Assembly (NCBI GenBank): GCA_002427325.1
Contig: DIQS01000042.1
Coordinates: 43,351 to 50,504 of the forward strand
DNA length: 7,154 bases
Direction of reading: 5' to 3'
Source of the DNA: Cloacimonetes bacterium UBA5456
GTDB lineage: Bacteria > Cloacimonadota > Cloacimonadia > Cloacimonadales > Cloacimonadaceae
This document shows, piece by piece, positions 1 to 7,040 of the stretch (its first letter is position 1; the number at the start of each line of letters is the position of its first letter). The position numbers were made by a program, and so were the translations under genes. The notes below the pieces were generated by a model, which saw only the letters and a list, made by a program, of their open reading frames with translations, was not told the DNA's origin and ran no database searches.

Positions 1-41
1 AGGTTTTCAATCCTGAGATCAAATCCCTTCACTGTATATAG

Positions 42-71
42 GGTGACAAAATCGAAAAACGGTGACAAAAT
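42..71. repeat. 11-bp direct repeat, GGTGACAAAAT
   Basis: Two identical copies lie at 42-52 and 61-71, with starts 19 bp apart and an A-rich spacer. A degenerate relative, GTGACTCAAAT, is at 101-111, and GTGACTTA follows at 181. Evenly spaced sites could be a protein-binding array or the remnant of an insertion-sequence end; some IS families, such as IS21, carry repeated motifs inside their ends. No transposase sequence is present, so the origin is open. Confidence 0.6.
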
Positions 72-74
72 GAG

Positions 75-95
75 CAACTGAATTTCGGTCAGTTG
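75..95. other. Inverted repeat, possible weak terminator
   Basis: CAACTGA (75-81) and TCAGTTG (89-95) are perfect complements separated by 7 nt, giving a 7-bp stem. On the minus strand the hairpin is followed by CTCATTTTG, a short and interrupted U-rich stretch. As an intrinsic terminator for the operon it would be weak: the stem is short and not GC-rich. It is nevertheless the best-formed hairpin after the permease. Confidence 0.3.
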
Positions 96-146
96 TGTAA
101 GTGACTCAAATATAAGGCCTGAAATAATATTGAAAAAGATATTAAG

Positions 147-161
147 CATAACCATGTTATG
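147..161. other. Small inverted repeat
   Basis: CATAAC (147-152) and GTTATG (156-161) are perfect complements around a 3-nt centre, so this could be a small operator-like dyad or chance. A second, purely A/T dyad (TAATAT at 125-130, ATATTA at 139-144) lies just beside it. No adjacent U-run supports terminator function. Confidence 0.25.
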
Positions 162-212
162 TAAACCTGCCGCATTTTGAGTGACTTAGGGATTTTATAT
201 GAGCTAACTTAG

Positions 213-233
213 TTACGAGCTACGAGTTACGAG
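213..233. repeat. Three-copy heptamer tandem repeat (YTACGAG)
   Basis: The plus strand reads TTACGAG, CTACGAG, TTACGAG back to back: exactly three 7-bp units with one T/C difference. A perfect 8-bp palindrome, GAAGCTTC, begins at the last base of the array (233-240). Short heptanucleotide tandem arrays are known in non-coding DNA of some bacteria, for example the STRR repeats of filamentous cyanobacteria. Whether this unit recurs elsewhere in this genome cannot be seen here. The array starts about 60 bp past the permease stop codon. Confidence 0.8.
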
Positions 234-291
234 AAGCTTCGCACAAGGCAAAGCGAGCAGACACAAACAGATTTATCGATCTACACAATAC

Positions 292-1569
292 TCATTCAAA
301 GAAATATATCGCCCGAATCGGATCGAGCTTAGCCGCCTTAATTGCCGGATAGATGCCGGAAATAGCCCCAACGCCGAGTGCAAAAAGCAGCCCCACCACG
401 ATCCCTGACATGGGGATGGTGAGACTCATCTGAATCATGCTTCCCATCAGCTTTAAAAGCAATGAGGACAAGACGATACCAACCAGCGCTCCGCCGAGCG
501 AGAGCATGAGCGATTCCATGATAAAGAAAAAGAAGATATCTCTTTCGCCGGCACCGATACTCTTGCGCACGCCAATCTCCAACATCCTTTCCTGGATCGA
601 GATCAAAAGCGTTGAGAAAAGCCCTATTCCACCCACAATCAAAGAAATAGAAGCAATTGCAAAAAGCGTAACATTCCATTTTTCCAGAATTTTATCCATT
701 TCCTCGGTGATGGTGAGCATCAGAGCCGCCGTATCCCAAAAGATGAAATTCGGATACATATTATGCCGAGAAAGCAGGATTTGCCGCGATTTATTCATCA
801 TCGGTTTATAGCCTTTATCGTTCTTGGACATGATATGAATACTATGCAATATCTTTTGACCGGAAAATCTGTAAGCACCATATTTAAGAGGGATATATAT
901 AGCCTGCAAGTCGTTTGCCCGCTCCCAAGTATTAAATTGCATGCCGGTGCCTTCTTTGTTCAGCATATCCTCGCCCAAAACACCGACAACCCTAAACCTA
1001 TGCTCACCGAAAATGATAGTCTCACCCAAGATTTTGCCCTCAGGATAATACTGTTTTGCATATTTCTCGCCGATAACAGCCACGGGCAAGCCCTGCTCTT
1101 CTTCAACTTTTGTGAAATAGCGTCCTTCTGCAAGCCCATAGTTTTTACTCAGGAAAAAGCCATTTCCTGAGGCTTTGACCATGATATATTTCTGCTCTCC
1201 ATCGATGAGCTGCAAAAGCTCGTTATTGATCATGCCATAGATCACCTTATAATCCAACTGCTCTTTTAACGCAGTAAAATCGTCAAAACTAAGCGGGCTA
1301 ACTAATTTATCCCCACGTCGTTGCGTCTTTACTGCCGAAGTTGACATATGCCATCCACCTCCCCCGCTGGAAGGATAGATCACGAGCATATTATTCCAAC
1401 CCATGCTTTCCATGTTTGTGCTAATCAGCTCTTTGATGAGATAGACGCTGGAAAACATAGTGACAACAGCCATGATGCCTATGACTATCCCTATGGCTGT
1501 CAAGAGACTACGCATTTTGTGGGAGCTGATACTCACCCACGCGCTGATGATTCCATCGCCTATGTGCAT
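292..1569 (-). CDS. MacB/FtsX-family ABC transporter permease
   Basis: A 425-aa inner-membrane permease of the MacB type. The layout is visible in the translation: a short cytoplasmic amphipathic start, a first membrane helix at about residues 21-42, a large extracytoplasmic domain (about 44-290, MacB periplasmic-core-like), then three helices at about 299-321, 347-375 and 387-407. The loop after the second helix has ERMLEIGVRKSIGA (327-340), the coupling segment that contacts the ATPase in this family. The C-terminal YPAIKAAKLDPIRAI (407-421) is the usual family ending. Unlike E. coli MacB, no ATP-binding domain is fused, so a separate ATPase is needed, and none is encoded here. Family members export macrolides, peptides or lipoproteins, or transmit force across the membrane; the substrate cannot be told. 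The start at 1569 is supported by AGAGG four bases upstream and by the retained pre-helix segment. It begins 8 nt after the topA stop and is the last gene of the cluster. Family is secure; substrate is unknown. Confidence 0.93.
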   Translation of the reverse strand: MHIGDGIISAWVSISSHKMRSLLTAIGIVIGIMAVVTMFSSVYLIKELISTNMESMGWNNMLVIYPSSGGGGWHMSTSAVKTQRRGDKLVSPLSFDDFTALKEQLDYKVIYGMINNELLQLIDGEQKYIMVKASGNGFFLSKNYGLAEGRYFTKVEEEQGLPVAVIGEKYAKQYYPEGKILGETIIFGEHRFRVVGVLGEDMLNKEGTGMQFNTWERANDLQAIYIPLKYGAYRFSGQKILHSIHIMSKNDKGYKPMMNKSRQILLSRHNMYPNFIFWDTAALMLTITEEMDKILEKWNVTLFAIASISLIVGGIGLFSTLLISIQERMLEIGVRKSIGAGERDIFFFFIMESLMLSLGGALVGIVLSSLLLKLMGSMIQMSLTIPMSGIVVGLLFALGVGAISGIYPAIKAAKLDPIRAIYFFE

Positions 1570-1573
1570 ACAA

Positions 1574-1578
1574 CCTCT
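1574..1578 (-). promoter_or_regulatory. Permease ribosome-binding site overlapping the topA stop
   Basis: AGAGG on the minus strand, 4 nt before the permease ATG. Its first base is also the last base of the topA TAA stop codon, a layout that favours coupled translation of the two genes. Confidence 0.6.
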
Positions 1579-3797
1579 TATGCTAAAACATGTTTACATT
1601 TGGGGCATTCAATGGTGTGTCCCTTATCTTTGCTATATCTCTCGTGCATATAGTGATTACCGCAATTGGGACAGCTCTGTTCTACCGGCTTAAAATTAGA
1701 AATCCACTTACAATCCGGATAACGCGTACAACTATAAAAAGTATTACCTTTTTGGTTTTTACGCTGCGCCACTTCTCCAATTTTACACTCAGGGCATTTT
1801 AAACCTAAGGTCTTGGGACGTGCATATTTACATGAAGGATACCCCGTACAGGCGATAAATGTACCAAATCTACCGTTTTTTTCCACGAGGTCTTTGCCAC
1901 ATTCCGGACATTTCTCGTCTAAAACTTCAGGAACTATGATGACAATACTACCGTTGAGATCACGCTTGAAATTCTTACTGTTCTTACACTTAGGATAATT
2001 TGAACAAGCTAAGAACTCACCACTCCGCCCGCGACGCACCACCATCTTTGCCTCATTACACTTGTCGCAGATGATGTCCGTCTCTTCCGTAAGCGCAACT
2101 TTTTCCTTCTTTACATCCACCTTTCCAATGAGGATATTCATGTCATCGTAATAGCCTCTTATCAGATTGTGCCACACTTGTTTACCATACTCTACTTCAT
2201 CCAATTTATCTTCCATCTGAGCGGTGAATTTAACATTGAAAAGCGAGTCGAATTTGTCCACCAAAAAGCTGTTTACATCCATACCCAAAGCGGTTGGAAG
2301 AAAGCTGCGTTTTTCGATGGTGACATACTTTCGATTTCTGATGGTGCTAATGATCGAAGCATAGGTGGAAGGCCTACCTATCCCCTTTGCTTCCAATTCT
2401 TTAATCAGAGATGCCTCAGTGAAACGAGATGGCGGCGAGGTGAAATGCTGACTCTTTTCCGGCTTCTGATATTCGAGCGTGTCGCCCTTAGCATAGTCTT
2501 TGTGAATACTCTCTCCCAATGGGATTTTCACATGCGGATAACACTTCATAAAGCCATCAAAACTAATCTGATTACCCGTTGCCGAAAACTCTGCCTCGCC
2601 AAGCTGGATATTTGCCTGCGTAACCAACAACTTCGCAGCCGTCATTTGAGTGGCCACAAACCTTTGCCAGATAAGGGTATAAAGCCTAAGCTGTTCCTTA
2701 TTAAGATAGGGTTCAAGACTTTCAGGGGTTCTGTAAGGATCGGTAGGACGAATCGCTTCATGAGCGTCTTGCGCACTTTGTTTATTCTTGAAAAGTCTCA
2801 TGGAACTATAGACATATTCTTCCCCGAAACGCTCTTTGATCAGGCTCTTACAAGCAGCGTTGGCCTCAGGCGTGATACGCGTGCTATCCGTTCTCATATA
2901 TGTGATTAGCCCCGTGCTATCCCCACCGAGATCAACCCCCTCATAGAGCTGTTGAGCGATGCTCATCGTTCTTTGTGCTTGAAAAGAGAGCAATTTTGAG
3001 GCTTCCTGTTGCAAAGTACTGGTGATGAAAGGTGCTTGCGGCTGAACAGCCCGATTGCTCCGCTTGATATCGAAGAGCAAGGCTTCTTTTCCAGCGATTG
3101 CTTCGAGAACAACACTTGCATCCGCCTCGTTTTCGATCTCTTTTTTCTTGCCCTGATATTTCTCGAGACTTGCCTTAAACTTGGGCAAATTATCACGCCA
3201 AAACTCAGACTCAATTCTCCAATATTCCTTTGGAACAAAAGCCGTTATCTCAGCCTCGCGCTCACAAATGAGCCGAAGCGCAACGCTCTGCACTCTGCCT
3301 GCAGAAAGGTCTTTGGCGATGACCTTCCACAAAAGCGGCGAGATGCTATAGCCGACTATCCTATCGAGCACACGTCGGGCTTGCTGAGCATCCACTTTTG
3401 CCATATCGATTTTCCCCGGATTTTTCAGGGATTCATCGATAGCCTTTTGCGTTATCTCATTAAAAACTATGCGATATAGCTCTTTATCTTTGATATCTTT
3501 TTCCAAGGTCTTACTTAGGTGCCAGGCGATTGCCTCTCCCTCGCGGTCATGGTCGCTTGCCAAGAAGATCTTATCTGCATCTTTTGCAGCCTCTTTCAGT
3601 TCGCTGATGACTTTCTTTTTCTTGCTGTCTTCCACATATTTAGGTTCAAAATTATTCTCCACATCCACGCCCAAAGTCCGAGTAGGTAGGTCTCGGATGT
3701 GCCCCATTGATGCCTTCACAACATACTGATTTTTTAAAAACTTGCTAATTGTGCGAGCTTTTGCCGGTGATTCTACGATTATCAAATTCTTTGCCAT
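1578..3797 (-). CDS. topA: DNA topoisomerase I (type IA)
   Basis: A 739-aa type IA topoisomerase, which relaxes negatively supercoiled DNA by cutting one strand through a 5'-phosphotyrosine link. The N-terminal Toprim domain has VESPAKA with Glu9 and SDHDREGEAIAW (81-92), giving the metal-binding acidic residues Asp82, Asp84 and Glu86. The catalytic tyrosine is Tyr300 in GLITYMRTDSTR (296-307). PPSRFTEASLIKELEAKGIG (455-474) is the conserved strand-binding motif of the family. The C-terminal tail has three topoisomerase-type Cys4 fingers (Cys577/580/598/604, 630/633/650/656, 668/671/690/696) and a last CxxC...CxxC zinc ribbon (709/712/731/734), all with complete cysteine sets. The length is somewhat shorter than the 865-aa E. 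coli enzyme. All key residues are present, so it should be active. The ATG at 3797 gives the canonical MAKNLIIVESPAKA start. It lies 4 nt after the secA stop, with GAGGA 11 nt upstream inside secA. Confidence 0.98.
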   Translation of the reverse strand: MAKNLIIVESPAKARTISKFLKNQYVVKASMGHIRDLPTRTLGVDVENNFEPKYVEDSKKKKVISELKEAAKDADKIFLASDHDREGEAIAWHLSKTLEKDIKDKELYRIVFNEITQKAIDESLKNPGKIDMAKVDAQQARRVLDRIVGYSISPLLWKVIAKDLSAGRVQSVALRLICEREAEITAFVPKEYWRIESEFWRDNLPKFKASLEKYQGKKKEIENEADASVVLEAIAGKEALLFDIKRSNRAVQPQAPFITSTLQQEASKLLSFQAQRTMSIAQQLYEGVDLGGDSTGLITYMRTDSTRITPEANAACKSLIKERFGEEYVYSSMRLFKNKQSAQDAHEAIRPTDPYRTPESLEPYLNKEQLRLYTLIWQRFVATQMTAAKLLVTQANIQLGEAEFSATGNQISFDGFMKCYPHVKIPLGESIHKDYAKGDTLEYQKPEKSQHFTSPPSRFTEASLIKELEAKGIGRPSTYASIISTIRNRKYVTIEKRSFLPTALGMDVNSFLVDKFDSLFNVKFTAQMEDKLDEVEYGKQVWHNLIRGYYDDMNILIGKVDVKKEKVALTEETDIICDKCNEAKMVVRRGRSGEFLACSNYPKCKNSKNFKRDLNGSIVIIVPEVLDEKCPECGKDLVEKNGRFGTFIACTGYPSCKYARPKTLGLKCPECKIGEVAQRKNQKGNTFYSCTRYPDCKWISNFKPVEQSCPNCGNHYMHERYSKDKGHTIECPKCKHVLA

Positions 3798-3801
3798 TTA
3801 C

Positions 3802-6800
3802 TTAGTTTTCCTCGCTTTCATATTGTCCACAACATCTTTTATACTTTTTCCCGCTCCCACAGGGACAGGGATCGTTTCTTCCAACTTTTTCTGCAGTCCT
3901 GATGGGTTGGGCTTTGATTTCAGACTGCCCAAATTCAGGTGGCATAGTCGCAGAGCTTTGATACTGTTGCTTTTGCGCATGCAAGAAGCTATCGATTGCC
4001 TCGTGTGTCATGCTCGCTCCCTGCAGATGATCGCGCATGTTTTGCATCTGTTCTGCCGTAAAAAGGTAGGTGGTAAAAACCTTTTTGCAAACCTTATCTT
4101 GGATGCGTTCGATTAGCCCCTCAAAGAGCAGAAAACTCTCTTTTTTATACTCGATGAGAGGGTCCTTATTTGCATAACTGCGTAGGTGCACGCCTTCTTT
4201 GAGCAAATCCATTTCGTGCAGGTGATCGCGCCATTCGTCATCCACGACTTCCAAAAGTGAACGCCTTTCTATCTCACGCAACATCTCGGAGCCAACGTGC
4301 TCTTCCCTTGCATCATAGGCAGTTGTGACGATTTCTTGCGCCGTATTATTCAAAAGTTCTTCATTTTGATGATCACTTTCCAAGTCCTCGATGCCGACCT
4401 TAACATTCAGCGTTTTAAAGAACGGAATCAAGCGTCCAATCTCCCATTCTTCGGGATAGCGAGACGCGGAAGTGATCTCCTCCACTCGGCGAGAAACCAC
4501 GTCTGAGATCATCTCAACTATTTCAGGACGAAGATCATAGCCCTTAAGAACGCTGCGACGATAGCTATAGATAACCTCTCTTTGTTGATTCATCACCTCG
4601 TCATATTTGATCAGGTTTTTGCGTATCTCAAAGTTGTGTTCTTCCACTCTCGTCTGCGCTTTTTCCACCGCTTTTGTCATCATGGGATGCCTGATTGCTT
4701 CTCCTTGCTGGAGTCCGATCTTTTGCATGAGCGGTGCCATTCTATCAGAACCAAATAGTCTCATAAGATCATCTTCCAAAGAGAGATAGAAGCGCGATGT
4801 TCCCGGATCGCCTTGACGTCCGGCACGTCCACGCAACTGTCTATCGATGCGCCTACTTTCGTGCCTTTCGCTTCCGATCACATGCAAGCCATCCAAGGGC
4901 AAACCATAGGGATTTTGTGTCGTTCGATCCTTGCCAAGCCCGCGATAGCTCTCACTTTCCTGAGTCACAACACTCTCGCCGAGCTTGATGTCTGTTCCTC
5001 TACCCGCCATATTTGTAGCGATTGTCACTGCGCCAGGAGCACCCGCTTGAGTCACGATCTCCGCCTCACGCTGATGTTGACGCGCATTCAAAACGTTGTG
5101 CGGAATCTTGTGTCGTCTTAGAAGTCTGGAAAGCACTTCCGACACTTCAACGCTCACAGTTCCCACCAAAACAGGCTTCTTTTGCTCGTGCCAATAGACG
5201 ATTTCATCGATTATCGCCTGATATTTCTCATTTTTTGTCAGATATATCTCATCATCGTGATCAACACGCGTGATAGGCACGTTTGTGGGAACCACCACGA
5301 CTTCAAGTTTATATATTTCTGCAAATTCAGCATCTTCCGTGACTGCCGTTCCCGTCATACCTGCCAGTTTTTCAAACATCCTAAAATAGTTTTGCAGGGT
5401 AATAGTCGCAAAGGTCTGAGTTCCCGCTTCGATCGAGACATTTTCTTTTGCTTCAAGTGCTTGGTGAAGCCCATCCGAAAACCTACGTCCCGGCATCTGG
5501 CGTCCAGTAAATTCATCAACGATGATGACCTTATTATCGATCACAACATATTCTTGATTGTTTTCAAAGAGGGTGAAAGCCTTGAGTAATTGATTGATAT
5601 TGTGCAACTTCTCGCTCTTATCCATGAACTTGCCGGTTGCAATCTCTTTTTCAGTGATCTTTTGATTGTCATCGAGGTCTTCACGCGCATCGACATCATC
5701 AAGAATCTCATCAAGAGTATGCACCACAAAGAGATCAGGCTCTCTGCGAGAGAGATATTCGCGCCCTTTCTCACATAGGTCAACGCTGTTTTGCCGTTCT
5801 TCCACCACATAGAGCAGATTGTCGTCAAGCTCGTGCATCTTCTTATCTCTGAGATAGATGCCTTCAGTAGTCTGCACCAATCTCTTCAAGGAAGGATCTT
5901 GCATCATCTTCTGAAATGCTTTGTTCTTTGGCGCACCGCGACTGATGAGCAGCAGGTTATCCGCCAATCTCACTTCGCTTGCGTTCTCGTTATTTTCATC
6001 AAGGTCTTCGCGAACCTCTGCAATATAGCGCGTTATCAGGGTATTTTGTCTTTGCACCAATGTGGCAATTTCAGGGCGTAATTCATGATAGAAGTTTTTA
6101 TCTTGGGCGATGGGACCGCTGATGATGAGCGGAGTTCGCGCCTCGTCGATCAAAATGCTATCCACTTCATCTACAATGCTATAATAAAAGTCTCGTTGCA
6201 CCAATTGTTCAGGACGAATCGCCATATTATCGCGAAGATAGTCAAAACCAAATTCACTGTTCATGCCATAGGTGACGTCTGCAAGATATGCCTCTTGCCG
6301 CTCGGCGTGATTCATCCCCGTGGTGATGCAGCCCACCCTGAGACCGTGAAAGTTGAAGATGGGACTCATCCACTCGGCATCACGCGCCGCCAGATAGTCG
6401 TTCACGGTGATAAGATGCGCACCACGCCCAAGGAGTGCATTGAGAAACAGCGGTAGCGTTGCAACCAAAGTTTTCCCCTCACCCGTTGCCATCTCAGCGA
6501 TCTTGCCATCATGCAAGACCATTCCGCCGATCAGTTGAACATCAAAAGGAACCATGTTCCATGTCATCATCTGCCCGCGGACTTCAAATTCTTGACCCAC
6601 CATCCTTCTGCAAGTATCTTTAACGATTGCAAACACTTCCGGCAAGCAGTCATCAAGAGTTTGTTTGTTAAACTTTTTCAGCTCTTTTTTAAGGGCATCT
6701 ATCTGGTTATCAATGCGATTGCGCTCGGAATCTTCAACGCTCTTGCGAAACTGCTGTCTCGCCTCTTCGATCTCCTGCTCTTTGGGCTCAACCTTTTGGC

Positions 6801-6963
6801 GAATCTCCGTTTTAATCTCAGAGATCCTCTCTCTAAGCTGATCATCTGAATAGTCTTTAAGTCCTTCATAGATAGAAGTTATCTCCGCTACGAGCGGCTC
6901 ATATCGTTTGAGATCAATGGTGGATTTATCTCCGAATAACTTTCTTAAAATCTTTTCGAGCAT
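3802..6963 (-). CDS. secA: Preprotein translocase ATPase SecA
   Basis: The motor ATPase that pushes unfolded preproteins through SecYEG; 1053 aa from the chosen start. Visible motifs: Walker A MATGEGKT (158-165), TVNDYLA (186-192), DEVDS Walker B (265-269), VDEFTGR (482-488), NMAGRGTDIKLG (651-662) and the arginine-finger motif QLRGRAGRQGDPG (709-721). The preprotein-crosslinking domain spans about 285-465, and the helical scaffold carries WRDHLHEMDLLKEGVHLRSY (911-930). The C terminus is a SEC-C zinc motif with Cys1033, Cys1035, Cys1044 and Cys1045, the tail that binds SecB and lipids in known SecA proteins. The protein is about 150 residues longer than E. coli SecA through inserts at about 52-100, within the crosslinking domain, and at about 663-690; enlarged SecA is typical of Bacteroidota. 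An in-frame ATG at 7011 would add 16 residues, but it lacks a ribosome-binding site. The start at 6963 has AAGGA 6 nt upstream and begins MLEKILRKLFG, as SecA normally does. First gene of the cluster. Confidence 0.98.
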   Translation of the reverse strand: MLEKILRKLFGDKSTIDLKRYEPLVAEITSIYEGLKDYSDDQLRERISEIKTEIRQKVEPKEQEIEEARQQFRKSVEDSERNRIDNQIDALKKELKKFNKQTLDDCLPEVFAIVKDTCRRMVGQEFEVRGQMMTWNMVPFDVQLIGGMVLHDGKIAEMATGEGKTLVATLPLFLNALLGRGAHLITVNDYLAARDAEWMSPIFNFHGLRVGCITTGMNHAERQEAYLADVTYGMNSEFGFDYLRDNMAIRPEQLVQRDFYYSIVDEVDSILIDEARTPLIISGPIAQDKNFYHELRPEIATLVQRQNTLITRYIAEVREDLDENNENASEVRLADNLLLISRGAPKNKAFQKMMQDPSLKRLVQTTEGIYLRDKKMHELDDNLLYVVEERQNSVDLCEKGREYLSRREPDLFVVHTLDEILDDVDAREDLDDNQKITEKEIATGKFMDKSEKLHNINQLLKAFTLFENNQEYVVIDNKVIIVDEFTGRQMPGRRFSDGLHQALEAKENVSIEAGTQTFATITLQNYFRMFEKLAGMTGTAVTEDAEFAEIYKLEVVVVPTNVPITRVDHDDEIYLTKNEKYQAIIDEIVYWHEQKKPVLVGTVSVEVSEVLSRLLRRHKIPHNVLNARQHQREAEIVTQAGAPGAVTIATNMAGRGTDIKLGESVVTQESESYRGLGKDRTTQNPYGLPLDGLHVIGSERHESRRIDRQLRGRAGRQGDPGTSRFYLSLEDDLMRLFGSDRMAPLMQKIGLQQGEAIRHPMMTKAVEKAQTRVEEHNFEIRKNLIKYDEVMNQQREVIYSYRRSVLKGYDLRPEIVEMISDVVSRRVEEITSASRYPEEWEIGRLIPFFKTLNVKVGIEDLESDHQNEELLNNTAQEIVTTAYDAREEHVGSEMLREIERRSLLEVVDDEWRDHLHEMDLLKEGVHLRSYANKDPLIEYKKESFLLFEGLIERIQDKVCKKVFTTYLFTAEQMQNMRDHLQGASMTHEAIDSFLHAQKQQYQSSATMPPEFGQSEIKAQPIRTAEKVGRNDPCPCGSGKKYKRCCGQYESEEN
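3809..3813 (-). promoter_or_regulatory. Probable topA ribosome-binding site inside secA
   Basis: GAGGA lies in the last codons of secA, 11 nt before the topA ATG, which is rather far. The secA stop codon sits between this site and the topA start, so ribosomes ending on secA may reinitiate at topA. Confidence 0.5.
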
Positions 6964-6969
6964 GTCTGT

Positions 6970-6974
6970 TCCTT
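6970..6974 (-). promoter_or_regulatory. Ribosome-binding site that fixes the secA start
   Basis: The minus strand reads AAGGA followed by 6 nt and then the ATG at 6963, a good Shine-Dalgarno match at ideal spacing. The alternative in-frame ATG at 7011 is preceded by A/T-rich sequence with no purine-rich site at usable distance. This site is the main reason for choosing the 1053-residue form of SecA. Confidence 0.75.
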
Positions 6975-7040
6975 GCCGGCGCAACCTTTGGTGATTCTTG
7001 AAGAGGGACATAGGTATGCACCAATTATTTCCCCTTTGTC

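Larger units (their letters stand above)
1..291. other. Non-coding region downstream of the permease
   Basis: I find no convincing gene in these 291 bases on either strand. The stretch is A/T-rich and holds several short repeats: an 11-bp direct repeat (42-52 and 61-71), isolated GTGAC words at 101 and 181, a heptamer array (213-233) and small inverted repeats. It should contain the 3' end of the operon transcript, but no GC-rich hairpin followed by a U-run on the minus strand is clear. Beyond these repeats I see nothing. Confidence 0.6.
292..7034 (-). other. Probable three-gene operon: secA, topA, ABC permease
   Basis: All three genes lie on the minus strand with gaps of 4 nt (secA to topA) and 8 nt (topA to permease). 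Neither gap leaves room for a promoter or terminator, and the ribosome-binding sites of topA and the permease overlap the end of the preceding gene. One transcript from the candidate promoter upstream of secA is the simplest reading. The upstream boundary is an estimate from that promoter; the downstream boundary is unknown because no strong terminator is visible after the permease. Confidence 0.75.

Noticed and set aside
233..260. Imperfect hairpin (GCTTCGC with GCGAGC) considered as the operon terminator
   Set aside because: The stem needs a bulge and a 10-nt loop, and no U-run follows on the minus strand.
437..1170. Plus-strand frames of 124 and 135 codons opposite the permease
   Set aside because: They are antisense to a clear MacB-type permease with intact membrane helices, and their translations are low-complexity without a recognisable domain.
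2169..2909. A 246-codon open frame on the plus strand opposite topA
   Set aside because: It lies entirely antisense to well-conserved topA sequence, including the catalytic region, and its translation shows no recognisable domain. It is a shadow of the real gene.
3798..3980. A 60-codon minus-strand frame ending right before the topA ATG
   Set aside because: It is an alternate frame over the secA C terminus. The secA frame there encodes the intact SEC-C cysteine motif, so this frame is a by-product and not evidence of a frameshift.
6970..6984. A tiny hairpin (TTGC/GCAA with a 4-nt loop) overlapping the secA ribosome-binding site, considered as a translational switch
   Set aside because: A 4-bp stem is too short to be stable, and no alternative pairing partner or SecM-like arrest peptide is visible upstream.
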